Below are positions 8,132 to 16,954 of a stretch of DNA of 64,000 nucleotides, piece after piece. The notes below the pieces were generated by a model, which searched no databases, had not been told where the DNA came from, and saw only the letters and a program-made list of their open reading frames with translations. Source of the stretch: Cystobacter ferrugineus (GTDB lineage Bacteria; Myxococcota; Myxococcia; Myxococcales; Myxococcaceae); NCBI RefSeq assembly GCF_001887355.1, contig NZ_MPIN01000009.1:186001-250000 (forward strand), written 5' to 3'. The position numbers and the translations under genes were made by a program. Numbering within the stretch: position 1 is the first letter of the stretch; every line of letters starts with the position of its first letter.

Positions 8132-9330
8132 AGACGGCCCGGCTGGTGGCCTTCTACGGCGTGCTGGTGGCGCTCGCGCTCGCGCTGGGGCTCGCGACGA
8201 ACCAGGCGGAGCCCCCTTCTCCCCGGCCCTCGGTGGACAACCCGGGCGCCCTGGGGCTCCGGGCGCTGTACCTGTACCTCGAGGAGTCGGGAGCCCGGGT
8301 GTTGGCGCTCCGGGAGGCATTCGCTGGCGCTCCCCTGCCCGACGAGCTGCGCACGGTGGTGGTGGCCACGCCCATGGGCCGGCCCGTGACGCCCGCCGAG
8401 GTGCGGCGCCTGCGCGAGTGGGTGTCCCGGGGCGGCACCCTCGTCTACCTCGCGTCGAGGGAGGCCGGGATGCGGCCCCCGGCCCTGGAGGAGTGGCTTC
8501 CGTTGTCCGAGGCGCCCCTGGTGGCCGCGAGCGCCGAGGGCCTGCCTCCCGGCGAGAAGGATCTCACGGGAACGACGGTGCGCGTCTGGGGGCGCGTGGG
8601 CACCACGAGGGAGCTGGAGTGGCTGCGCGTGTCGCTGGATCAAGGCCTCACGGTGGACCGGCCCGAGGCGGTGCCGGTCGCGGGGGCCCGGGGGGTGGCG
8701 GTGATGTGGCGGGTGCCCGAGGGACGCGGCGAGGTGTACGTGCTGGCGGGGACGGATCTGGCGGAGAACCGGCGGCTGGAGCTGTTGGACAACCTGCGCT
8801 TCTGGGATGCGCTGGCGGCGCGAGGGCCCCTCGGCTTCGACGAGTACCACCAGGGAGTGGCTCCCGCCGGGGAGCCTCCGTCGGCCCGGGCGCTGTGGGT
8901 CTTCGCGGCGCAGATGCTGGCGGTGGGGTTGCTCTACGCGGTGTCCCGGGGGACGCGCTTCGGTGTGCCCCGGCCGCTGGTGGAGGAGCGGCACCGCTCG
9001 TCACTCGAGTACGTGCGCTCCCTGGGCTGGCTCGCGCGGCGCGCCCGGGTGGAGCGGGAGCTGGTGCCGGAGCTGGGGCGTCAGTTGCGGCGGCACATGC
9101 ATGAGCGCCTGGGCATCTCCCCCGAGCTGCCCGAGGAGGAGGCGGCGCGGCTCGTGGAGCAGCGCTGTGGACTGAGCGCGGCGGACTACCTGGCGGAGCG
9201 GGAAGCGCTCATCCGCACCCTGGAGCAGCGCGACATCCGCCCCGCGGACTACGCGCGGCTGGTGCGCCGGTACGCGCGGCTGGAGGCGCTCCTCACCGGA
9301 CGGGCGTCGCGTCCCGCGGGACCTTCCTAG
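8128..9330 (+). CDS. DUF4350-type membrane protein
   Basis: A 400-residue protein with an N-terminal transmembrane anchor (about residues 7-22) and a ThuA/GATase-like extracytoplasmic domain typical of DUF4350: VDNPGALGLRALYLYLEESG, then TVVVATPMGRPVTPAEVRRL. A second transmembrane segment (LWVFAAQMLAVGLLYAV, about residue 255) precedes a cytoplasmic tail. It is the last gene of the coupled operon. Its final 22 codons (9264-9330) are repeated perfectly at 18127-18193, which marks this 3' end as an insertion or duplication point. A downstream MoxR/DUF58 partner is not seen in the window. Confidence 0.85.
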   Translation: MKTARLVAFYGVLVALALALGLATNQAEPPSPRPSVDNPGALGLRALYLYLEESGARVLALREAFAGAPLPDELRTVVVATPMGRPVTPAEVRRLREWVSRGGTLVYLASREAGMRPPALEEWLPLSEAPLVAASAEGLPPGEKDLTGTTVRVWGRVGTTRELEWLRVSLDQGLTVDRPEAVPVAGARGVAVMWRVPEGRGEVYVLAGTDLAENRRLELLDNLRFWDALAARGPLGFDEYHQGVAPAGEPPSARALWVFAAQMLAVGLLYAVSRGTRFGVPRPLVEERHRSSLEYVRSLGWLARRARVERELVPELGRQLRRHMHERLGISPELPEEEAARLVEQRCGLSAADYLAEREALIRTLEQRDIRPADYARLVRRYARLEALLTGRASRPAGPS

Positions 9331-9335
9331 AAAAA
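9264..9335 (+). repeat. 72-bp direct repeat, left copy (att-like)
   Basis: Identical to 18127-18198 over 72 bases. It covers the last 22 codons and stop of the DUF4350 gene plus five A residues. The flanking bases differ (T9263 against A18126; G9336 against C18199). Beyond the perfect block, the adjoining terminator regions remain recognisably similar but diverged. Confidence 0.9.
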
Positions 9336-9338
9336 GGA

Positions 9339-9372
9339 GGACTCTGCTCGTCTTTCCAGGCGAGCGGAGTCC
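9339..9372 (-). terminator. terminator of the island operon
   Basis: GGACTCTGCTCG (9339-9350) pairs with CGAGCGGAGTCC (9361-9372) with one G-T-type mismatch. On the minus strand it is followed by TTTTT (A-run 9331-9335). It lies 27 bases past the lysozyme stop. It resembles, but is not identical to, the tolC terminator at 18204-18241. Confidence 0.8.
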
Positions 9373-9398
9373 CGGGCACGGCAGTTGAGTCCGCGCTC

Positions 9399-11435
9399 CT
9401 ACGTCTTCTTCGCCTCGATGGTGGCGGCGTACAGGAAAAGCGCCTTGCGCCAGGCGTTCCGGTTCTCGGGCGTGCCCGAGGTGTGGCAGTTCTCGGCGGC
9501 AACGACCCAGTTCCTGGCCCGCGCGGCCTTGGTGAAATTGTCGAACATGAACTCCTTGCCTGGCTTGTTTCCCTTTCCCGGGAACTTGCCCACGCCCACG
9601 TTGTAGACGAGATCGAGCATCCCGCGACGGGCGGCGCGGGGCGCCTTGTCGAAGTCGGGAAAGTAGCGCCGCAGATGAGGGAGGAACTCTCCTTCGAGTC
9701 GTTCCTTGGCGAGAGTACGGATGAACTGATCAGTGAGCGCGATACACGGCCGCAGCGCGTACTCCGTGGCCCGCATGGCCTTGGGCAATTCCATGACGCC
9801 ACGAAAAGCCTTCTCGATCTCCGCTTCGGTCGCTGGCTTGCCGGTGTCCATGTTCTGGAAGGGCAGTCCCTTGGCGGACAGCTTGTCGTTGGGAGAGGTC
9901 TTCTCCAGGCGGCTGATCAGGTTGCCCGCCCCCACCGTCACATGGCCCTCGGTATCCCGGTACATGTACGCGACCACGCCCTCCCAGGCGGTGATGTCGA
10001 GCCACATGTCGTCGAAGGTGATGGCCGTCTTTTGATCCCCAGCCTCGACCGGTGGCGCCGGACTCGTGGTGAGTCCCGACTTGCGCCGCTTGGGCTTCGG
10101 GGGCCGCTGCATCAGCGTCACGCCCTCCTCCGAGCAGATCCAGTCGGAATCCGGATCCCAGGACAGCACCTGCCCCTTGAAGGCGGAGAACTTGCCCTCA
10201 TCGAAGTCCAGGTAGGCCGCCATGGGGCCTGGCTGGCCGTCACGGGCGGCGGCGGGAAACGAGAGGATCGCGAAGGCACTCGGCCCGGAAGGAGGGAGGG
10301 CCGGGAGGATGACCGAGGGCTCCGCGGGCGCCAGGGGATTGGCGGACCAGGGCCAGTGCCGCTCTCCCAGATGACCCTCGAAGGATCCATCGTCGGCCAG
10401 GCCGAGCCGCACCTGGGTGGCACGGTAGTCCGGGGGCACCGAACCAGCGCTGGCCTCCGGCTCCACCAGCGACACATCGATCATGAGATGGGCGCGTGGG
10501 GCCACGCCCGAGATCCTTCCGCTCACCTCCCAGGTCCCTTCCCACGTCCTGTCGTAGTCGACCTTGAAGTCCTCGAGCTTCGGCTTCGGAATCCGCAGGA
10601 AGTCACGCTGCTCGAGCAGCAACGTCTGCGGGCCGCCCGCCCGGCTCGAGCCCCAGAGCTGCCAGCCGAACTCATAGCTGCCGGACTCCTCCTCGCCCAC
10701 GTCCACGAACTGCTCACAGGAGTTGTCCGTGAAACCAATGGCCCACTCCCGGTCACCCGACCACCAGCTACCCGCCGCCCATCGGTGGGCAAAGGCGCTC
10801 CGGGGTGGCCCGATCGAGGAGAACTCGGTCGAGCCGTCATCCACCTCGATGACGCGTAGCTCGAGCTCGGCCTTCTTGAAGATCCGTCCGAAGTCGGGCG
10901 AGAAGGTCACGAGCGAACCCAGGAAGGTCTCATCCGGCTTGGGGAGCTTCGCGCGGATGGCGCAGGTGTTGTTGAACCGCAAGGACGGCGGAAAGCTGGC
11001 CGGCTCGGCATGGGGAAAGTCCGGCGTCAGGGAGAAGCCGACAAGCCCCTCGCCGAGCAGACGATGGGCGATCACATCGAGGACGGGAGTCTTTCCCTCG
11101 ACCTCGACATGGAAGACTCCTCCCTGAGCGATCTTCATCACCGCGCCATCCACGGGGTACGACGCGGTCTTGCCCGAGATCGTCACCAACCAGGAAAGCG
11201 CGCACGGCAGGTCCCCGGGCGGAAGGTTCTTGCCCTCGCCACGGATGGGGACATCGATGAGCAACTCGCCTGGGCTCTTGATCTCTCGCGCGGCCGAGGC
11301 GTCCATCTCATGGAACGTGATGGCGATGCGAGGAACGAGCACGAGGGAGACGGAGTCTCTGTATCCCGCGCTCAGGCGGGTCGACTCCAGGTCCCTCGAG
11401 GCACTCTGTCCTGCGTTGCTCTGCGAGGTGCTCAT
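9399..11435 (-). CDS. large protein with C-terminal T4-type lysozyme (GH24) domain
   Basis: A 678-residue protein. Residues about 470-678 form a phage-type GH24 muramidase: W484-E485-G486, D494 and T500 reproduce the E-x8-D-x5-T catalytic spacing of T4 lysozyme, followed by VGAGNL and later LVYNVGVGKF. About 460 residues of beta-rich sequence (Ig-like or binding modules, not recognised) precede it. There is no signal peptide or holin, so export would need another route. The start at ATG 11435 overlaps the stop of the M15 gene by ATGA, so the two are made together. The predicted activity is cleavage of peptidoglycan glycan strands. A type VI or other secreted effector is a reasonable but unproven reading. 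Confidence 0.85.
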   Translation of the reverse strand: MSTSQSNAGQSASRDLESTRLSAGYRDSVSLVLVPRIAITFHEMDASAAREIKSPGELLIDVPIRGEGKNLPPGDLPCALSWLVTISGKTASYPVDGAVMKIAQGGVFHVEVEGKTPVLDVIAHRLLGEGLVGFSLTPDFPHAEPASFPPSLRFNNTCAIRAKLPKPDETFLGSLVTFSPDFGRIFKKAELELRVIEVDDGSTEFSSIGPPRSAFAHRWAAGSWWSGDREWAIGFTDNSCEQFVDVGEEESGSYEFGWQLWGSSRAGGPQTLLLEQRDFLRIPKPKLEDFKVDYDRTWEGTWEVSGRISGVAPRAHLMIDVSLVEPEASAGSVPPDYRATQVRLGLADDGSFEGHLGERHWPWSANPLAPAEPSVILPALPPSGPSAFAILSFPAAARDGQPGPMAAYLDFDEGKFSAFKGQVLSWDPDSDWICSEEGVTLMQRPPKPKRRKSGLTTSPAPPVEAGDQKTAITFDDMWLDITAWEGVVAYMYRDTEGHVTVGAGNLISRLEKTSPNDKLSAKGLPFQNMDTGKPATEAEIEKAFRGVMELPKAMRATEYALRPCIALTDQFIRTLAKERLEGEFLPHLRRYFPDFDKAPRAARRGMLDLVYNVGVGKFPGKGNKPGKEFMFDNFTKAARARNWVVAAENCHTSGTPENRNAWRKALFLYAATIEAKKT

Positions 11436-14400
11436 CTGACGAGTCCCATTTCCGTGGAGGTCACCACGGGAGCGGACACCGCCTGGACGGCGATGCCATG
11501 AACCTGGAGTGGGTCGCCTTCCTTCGCCACCCGAGGGCGCCAGGTGAAGCGGAAGGGTCCCGAGTCCTTCTTGAGCGCGGCCTTGGGAAGGGAAGCCTCG
11601 AAGACTCCCTCCTCCGTGCAACGCCCGAAGTGGTCGCGGGCCGAGACCTTGTACCGGATGGAGCCGGTGATGAACGCGTCCTCCGCCCATAGCGCCTCGA
11701 CGGGCTGCTCACGGGCGCTCTCCACGGACAGGTCTCCGGTGAGGGCAGACATCTCCTGCACCACGCCTTCGCGGATCATCCGCTCACAGACGATCTGGAG
11801 GTCGACATCCGTGGGGATGCAGTGGGCGCTGCCCACGAACCGGATCTCCGACTTCTTGAGCTCCAGCGTGAGCTCGTCGAGGCGCGGCTTGACCTCGACC
11901 GCCCAGCGCACTGGCGGCGGAGGCGTCGCCACCTTGTTGGGATGGGCGAGCCCGGCGGAGAACTCGAGCGTCGTTCCCCACCGGCCGGGCAGAAGCTCAT
12001 TCTTCTTGTTGACCAGCTCCCAGTCCGCCCGGAGCACAGAGCCCACGAGCGTGTTCTTCGATTCCGCGCCTCCCTCGAGCTTGATGAAGGGGCTGGCCCC
12101 GGACCATTGACGGAGATCGCCGTGCAGGCGCACCTCGGCGATGAGCTTGCCGCGGCCCATCTTGATCGCGGTATCGCCGAACTCGAACCGGCGCACGGGG
12201 GGCAGACTCCTGTCCGCGACGAGCTCGAGGTAATCATGGCCACAGGCAGCCTTGATGTCTTCCGCCGAGACCTCGATGAGGTCCTCCTGGCCCTCCACGG
12301 TGGCCTTCCCGGCCAGCAGCGAGTGCCCGCCATTGGGCGCGATGAAGCGGGGACGGACGTGGAGGCAGTCACCTGCCTCGGAGAGAGCCTGCGCGGCGAG
12401 CCGCCCCAGCACGGGCCCTGGATCGAATTCGAAGCCGAGTGGACCTGCGGAGCGTGGCGGAGTGTAGGTGAGCCGGATGGCCGGCTCGTCCTCCGCTCGC
12501 TCGACCTTGAGGTCAGGCTTTTCGGAGAGCAGCGGCAATCTATCCACAATGGCCTGGAGGTCCTCGGCTTTTTCCGAAGTGGGGACGACGAGCAGTTCGA
12601 GGCCGCTGGCTTCGAGCCGCGTCACCGTCAGGGGAATGCTCTTGTCCTTGCGGCTCTTGGCACGGCACACATCTTGTAACTCCTGCACACGCCTCGCCAG
12701 GGCAACCGCCAGATTGAAGTTCGCCAACGAGGTGCCCACGAAAACTGGCCCCAATCGTTTATGCCTGACGAAATCCATGAAGGAGAAGCTGGCCGTGACC
12801 TTGGGGTTGCTCTTCTCCTTTTCCACGCCCACGATGTTCTCGCCCCGGTATCTCAGCCCTCCCTCCACACGCTCCTCGGGAGGCCTGTGCGCAATGACTG
12901 GAAGCGCCAGATTGCTGAAGGCTGGTGCCTCGGGTTGACCACCCTTGGGCTCCCGCCAGTACTCGAACACAAGGTAGCCGGCGAGTGCGGCGGGCCAGTT
13001 CACACGGATGACGAAACTGCCCGTAAGGAGGGTGCGGAGCTTGCCGGAGGGATCCGGCCTGGCCGTGCCGAGCGCGAAGTTCTCCCCGGCAGGCTCGGGC
13101 TTGGACAGGACGAGTGCCGTCGTCCCGGTCTTGATGGGCTCGAAGCGCTGTGCATTCCCATTGGTGGCGTACATCTCCCACTGACCCCAGAAGGGGAAGC
13201 GAAGACGCCCAAGCGCAACCCCCTCGTTGTAGGGCGCACGGCACAAAACCAATGGAGATTGTGCATTCGCACCCGCCCCTTTCCCGGAGATCCAAAAGGT
13301 CACATCGGTCGCGTTCGCACCGTCGGTCGTGCCATAGCCGTGCTGTACCAGCACGGACAGCAACTCCATCCCAACCAGTGGCTGTGGCTCCTTGTAGAGC
13401 AGGCCCAGATAGAGCGGTTGCAGGGAGCCCTCGTCGCGCTTGAGCGTGACAGGTGGCCAGGCCTTCTTGAATGCGATGGCCTCCTTCTCGAGCAGCAGAT
13501 CGATGAGCCACAGCGCCGTGACCGGGTGCATGGTGACAAGATTGGCGTCCTCGGGCAGCAGATGACCATCCGCGCCGAAAAGACTCTTCCCGGTGTCCGC
13601 TCCCAGCACCGGAACCTCACCGAACTTGTCTTGCTCACTCTTCGGACGGGACCACCAGCACAGCGGTAGGAGTTGTTCCTTCAGCTTCTCGTAGGACTTG
13701 CCGCCATCCTCTGGCAGATCGAAGTAGCCGGCCTCCTTGCGCGCATCGAGTTGATCGACGAGGCCCTTCGGCGTCCACTCGTTCACGTGGTCCAATACGA
13801 GGTTGCGCCATTGCTGGGTCACGACCTTCGCGAAGAGCGCCTCGCGACTCTCGAGTCGCTTGGGGCGCACCTCCTCCACCTTCACCACCACGGGTTGATC
13901 GAGGAAGAAGTGCTCCGACCAGAGCACGATCTCATCCGCCTCCGCGGGCACGGTCAGTAAGACCTTGCCCTGATCCGGCATGAGGGTGATGCGCTCCCCT
14001 CGCCGTGCTTCCGGGAGTGGGGCTCCCGCCTTCTTATAGGTGACCTCGAGGTCGCAGGAGCCACGTCCTGGCTCGCCCTGGTACTTGTGCGGGTTCGAGA
14101 TCTCGAGTTCGAAGGGATAAGTGAAGGGAGCGGCATTGGTATCGCTAGAAGACGCCCCCGCCGGAAAGAACGCCTTACCTTCGTTGAAGTACCTCCGCAG
14201 CCGCATGCCGTACTTGTCGTTGAGCAACTCCTTGACGATCTGGACTCCCGTCTCCCCGAGGATGCTCTGGACCTCGTTGGTATCACCCGAGGTGTGCTCC
14301 GAAGGCATTTCCAGGAAGTTGTTGGGCCTGAGTTCCTGGACCTGCTTGAACAAGCGCTTCAAGTTCCCTGACTTCTCCAGGAGGACCTGGACCCCGCCCT

Positions 14401-15904
14401 TGTCTCCCGGAAGGGAGAACATTTCCCAATGCAGGTATCTGGGCGGCGGACTGGTGACGCGAACGCCCTGAGCGACAAAGCCGATCGTCTCACCCGCGGC
14501 CACGGGGAAGAGCGGACGATCAAAGGTGACGATGGAGCCCTCCTTGAAGGCCTTGAGGGCTTCCTCGACGTCCTTGGGACTGGGCTTGCCCAGGGCCACG
14601 ATGCGCTCGCCCTTCCTGGCGGACAGGGGCTTGTCGCGCTCCTGCACCCGAAAGGAGGACGCCTCGGGCTCCACCTTCGCCTGGGCCCAAAGGGTCTTGC
14701 CGACGCTTGCGCTTTCCGGATCGAGATCCACCACCGCGCCGAATTGCATCTTCAGGAAGGACGCGAGCCAGGGCGCCTTCTCGAACTCCTGGCACGCGAC
14801 GTCCCACTTCGGGGACGCCAGGTGCATGTACAAGCTATAGAGCGGATGGATCTGCTCGGACTCCTTCTTGTCCTCGAGCGTCACCAGATCGTGCCGGATC
14901 AGCACGAATCCCAGATGGCGGCCCTCGGTGGCCTCCTGGAGGACGGGATTGTCTCCACCCGTTCCCGGCGCCATGAGCCGCGCGGCCACGATGTACCCGG
15001 GCATGGCGGCCTGGACCGGCACCAGGGCGCCAGACGAGTCCGGCTCCAGATGCACGCCCCCGTGCAGGTTCTGTTGCTGTCCCAGCGGGAAGTAGCCGCC
15101 CTTGCCTCCCTCGTTGAGGAAGAAGTACTTGAGCGGAGACTCGCGCTTCTGCTCCGTGTTGAAGGGGAAGAACACCTGCGGCGGCTCCTCGTCGGACATC
15201 CCGGCGACGCTGGCACGCAGGTACTCGAAGTGCATGTAGTCGTGGTAGTAGCCTCCCCAGCGGAACCCGAAGCTCGCCATGATCTCCACGATCCTCCGGG
15301 GCATGTCGAAGCGCTTCTCGCTGCTGTAGGGATTCGTCGCGTCGTTGAGATCGATGGCGTTGCCCCACGAGTGATTGGAGAGCAGCGCCTTCTTGGCCCG
15401 GACACCTTTCTTGTACGGGATGATGTCGTCAAAGCTCTTGTGCTCGAGGTCGTGCCTGGCACATTCGATGTTCCAGCGGCCCTGGAAACCGGGCTGCTTG
15501 CGCAACTCCGCGTATTCAGGGCGATGAATGAGGGCATCCCGAACCGTGTCGTTCAGCTGATAGCGAAAGAAGTAACCACCGGACGCATGCAGGGTATAGG
15601 GCAGGTTGGCGGCCTTGATCTTCTCGAACGCCGCGGTGAAAAGAGGTGCCAGCTTGCGGTTGACGTCGATCTTCCAGACCTCGTTCTTCCGGGGACCGAA
15701 ACCCACCAAATCCACGGAGACGATGTGTTGCTGCTCGAAGCTCTTGAGGAGGGGGTTGCCGAAGATCTTGGAGATCTTCTCGAACGAGTCGTTGCCCTCG
15801 AACTCGTTTGGAACCTTCTGGGGACCATAGTTGGATTGGAGCGCAACCTCTTCCTTGGTTCTGCAGAGGCGTGTCGGCTCTTGATGGCTGTAGCTCCGTT
15901 TCAT
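11432..15904 (-). CDS. giant M15 (D-Ala-D-Ala-type) peptidase with degenerate M23-like region
   Basis: A 1490-residue protein. Residues about 60-230 form an M15C zinc peptidase domain: the SxHxxGxAxD motif gives H178 and D185, and YMHFEY gives H225. Residues about 270-500 look like an M23/LytM fold, with HGGVHLE (H281), YMHLASP (H361) and YLHWEM (H492), but the usual Asp and first His of HxH are replaced, so this part may only bind. The remaining 900 residues are beta-rich and unrecognised. It has no signal peptide. It overlaps both neighbours by ATGA. Cleavage of peptide stems in peptidoglycan is the expected activity. Confidence 0.85.
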   Translation of the reverse strand: MKRSYSHQEPTRLCRTKEEVALQSNYGPQKVPNEFEGNDSFEKISKIFGNPLLKSFEQQHIVSVDLVGFGPRKNEVWKIDVNRKLAPLFTAAFEKIKAANLPYTLHASGGYFFRYQLNDTVRDALIHRPEYAELRKQPGFQGRWNIECARHDLEHKSFDDIIPYKKGVRAKKALLSNHSWGNAIDLNDATNPYSSEKRFDMPRRIVEIMASFGFRWGGYYHDYMHFEYLRASVAGMSDEEPPQVFFPFNTEQKRESPLKYFFLNEGGKGGYFPLGQQQNLHGGVHLEPDSSGALVPVQAAMPGYIVAARLMAPGTGGDNPVLQEATEGRHLGFVLIRHDLVTLEDKKESEQIHPLYSLYMHLASPKWDVACQEFEKAPWLASFLKMQFGAVVDLDPESASVGKTLWAQAKVEPEASSFRVQERDKPLSARKGERIVALGKPSPKDVEEALKAFKEGSIVTFDRPLFPVAAGETIGFVAQGVRVTSPPPRYLHWEMFSLPGDKGGVQVLLEKSGNLKRLFKQVQELRPNNFLEMPSEHTSGDTNEVQSILGETGVQIVKELLNDKYGMRLRRYFNEGKAFFPAGASSSDTNAAPFTYPFELEISNPHKYQGEPGRGSCDLEVTYKKAGAPLPEARRGERITLMPDQGKVLLTVPAEADEIVLWSEHFFLDQPVVVKVEEVRPKRLESREALFAKVVTQQWRNLVLDHVNEWTPKGLVDQLDARKEAGYFDLPEDGGKSYEKLKEQLLPLCWWSRPKSEQDKFGEVPVLGADTGKSLFGADGHLLPEDANLVTMHPVTALWLIDLLLEKEAIAFKKAWPPVTLKRDEGSLQPLYLGLLYKEPQPLVGMELLSVLVQHGYGTTDGANATDVTFWISGKGAGANAQSPLVLCRAPYNEGVALGRLRFPFWGQWEMYATNGNAQRFEPIKTGTTALVLSKPEPAGENFALGTARPDPSGKLRTLLTGSFVIRVNWPAALAGYLVFEYWREPKGGQPEAPAFSNLALPVIAHRPPEERVEGGLRYRGENIVGVEKEKSNPKVTASFSFMDFVRHKRLGPVFVGTSLANFNLAVALARRVQELQDVCRAKSRKDKSIPLTVTRLEASGLELLVVPTSEKAEDLQAIVDRLPLLSEKPDLKVERAEDEPAIRLTYTPPRSAGPLGFEFDPGPVLGRLAAQALSEAGDCLHVRPRFIAPNGGHSLLAGKATVEGQEDLIEVSAEDIKAACGHDYLELVADRSLPPVRRFEFGDTAIKMGRGKLIAEVRLHGDLRQWSGASPFIKLEGGAESKNTLVGSVLRADWELVNKKNELLPGRWGTTLEFSAGLAHPNKVATPPPPVRWAVEVKPRLDELTLELKKSEIRFVGSAHCIPTDVDLQIVCERMIREGVVQEMSALTGDLSVESAREQPVEALWAEDAFITGSIRYKVSARDHFGRCTEEGVFEASLPKAALKKDSGPFRFTWRPRVAKEGDPLQVHGIAVQAVSAPVVTSTEMGLVR

Positions 15905-16803
15905 GGAGCCTTCACCTCGGAGAACTTCCCCTTGCTCCATTTGAGCACCGAGGTGCGCTCCCCAGTCCCCGCGACGGTGCGAACAATCTCGGGAATGCCA
16001 TCCTCATCGATGTCCTGGACACTCATCAACTCGGTCTCCGGGCCTCCGTCATGGCCGGCATCGATGGAGTGCAGCCGCTTCTTCCTGGCGATGTCGTAGA
16101 CGCGCAGACGGACCTGTGTTCCCTGGGCTGGTGCCGAATAGGAGTGCTCGAACGCGACGACTCCCGGCACGACGGGGTAGATGCAGGAGTTGACCCGGCC
16201 CATGTCGCAAGGCACCTTCACCGAGTCAGTCATCAGGTTCTTCATTCCATCGCACGACACCACGGTGATGGTCTTGGTGAACTGACCCTTCTTGCACTCG
16301 GTCTGCGCCCCCACCAACAGCACGTTGTCCTTCTCCATGATCCAGGAGGCGGGATCGATGATGGGGTTCTTCCGGTTGATCTTGCATGTAGCCAGGTCAG
16401 TCACCAGATACGCCCCAGGGTTGGTGAGAAACGGAGGGTATGCTCCCGTATAGAGATGGGTCATCTCGGAGTAGACGTGCTTCCAAGCCGCGTCTCCCTC
16501 CTCCCGGTTCTGGAACTTGCCCACGGCCCGGTAGACCTTGCCCTTCTGTCCCAAGTGGTAGCGAGCCCCGGCAAACTCGTAGGGTTTCATCGGTTGCTTG
16601 GGGTCGTATGGCTCCAGCGGGGTGTCGTCTTTCTTCCGCTCGCCAATCTGGACGATGAGGTTGGCGCCATCCCAATTCTGATCGCAGAGCGGCTCGGCGC
16701 GGGCCCACTGTGGCGCGGCCACCACCACCAGGGCGCCTACGGCCGAAAGGGTCCTCCACCCCGCCGCGAGACCATGGGACGCACCACCATCGACAGGGAA
16801 CAC
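15901..16803 (-). CDS. exported protein with EF-hand/FG-GAP-like motif, second gene of island operon
   Basis: About 300 residues starting at GTG 16803 (AAAGGCGG Shine-Dalgarno upstream). It opens FPVDGGASHGLAAGWRTL, then a hydrophobic signal core and a cleavage site near WARA. The mature part has several cysteines (CKINRK, TECKKG, SCDGMK) and, near the C-terminus, a calcium-loop-like DIDEDGIPEIV, typical of FG-GAP/VCBS-like repeats. The N-terminus closely matches that of the upstream island gene although the mature parts differ. The stop overlaps the M15 gene start (ATGA 15901-15904). A periplasmic protein that protects against the downstream hydrolases is one hypothesis. Confidence 0.75.
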   Translation of the reverse strand: MFPVDGGASHGLAAGWRTLSAVGALVVVAAPQWARAEPLCDQNWDGANLIVQIGERKKDDTPLEPYDPKQPMKPYEFAGARYHLGQKGKVYRAVGKFQNREEGDAAWKHVYSEMTHLYTGAYPPFLTNPGAYLVTDLATCKINRKNPIIDPASWIMEKDNVLLVGAQTECKKGQFTKTITVVSCDGMKNLMTDSVKVPCDMGRVNSCIYPVVPGVVAFEHSYSAPAQGTQVRLRVYDIARKKRLHSIDAGHDGGPETELMSVQDIDEDGIPEIVRTVAGTGERTSVLKWSKGKFSEVKAP

Positions 16804-16954
16804 AAGGAACCGCCTTTCTGATTCAAGGGTCGAAGGAGCATCCCCCCCGACAAGGACACGTGACGAGCAAACCCGGGGCGCGATTCTAGAGCAACGCGAT
16901 GACGGCGGAGAACCCACCCCCCATGCCGGAAGAGGGCCTCGGTTCGCGAGCCGG

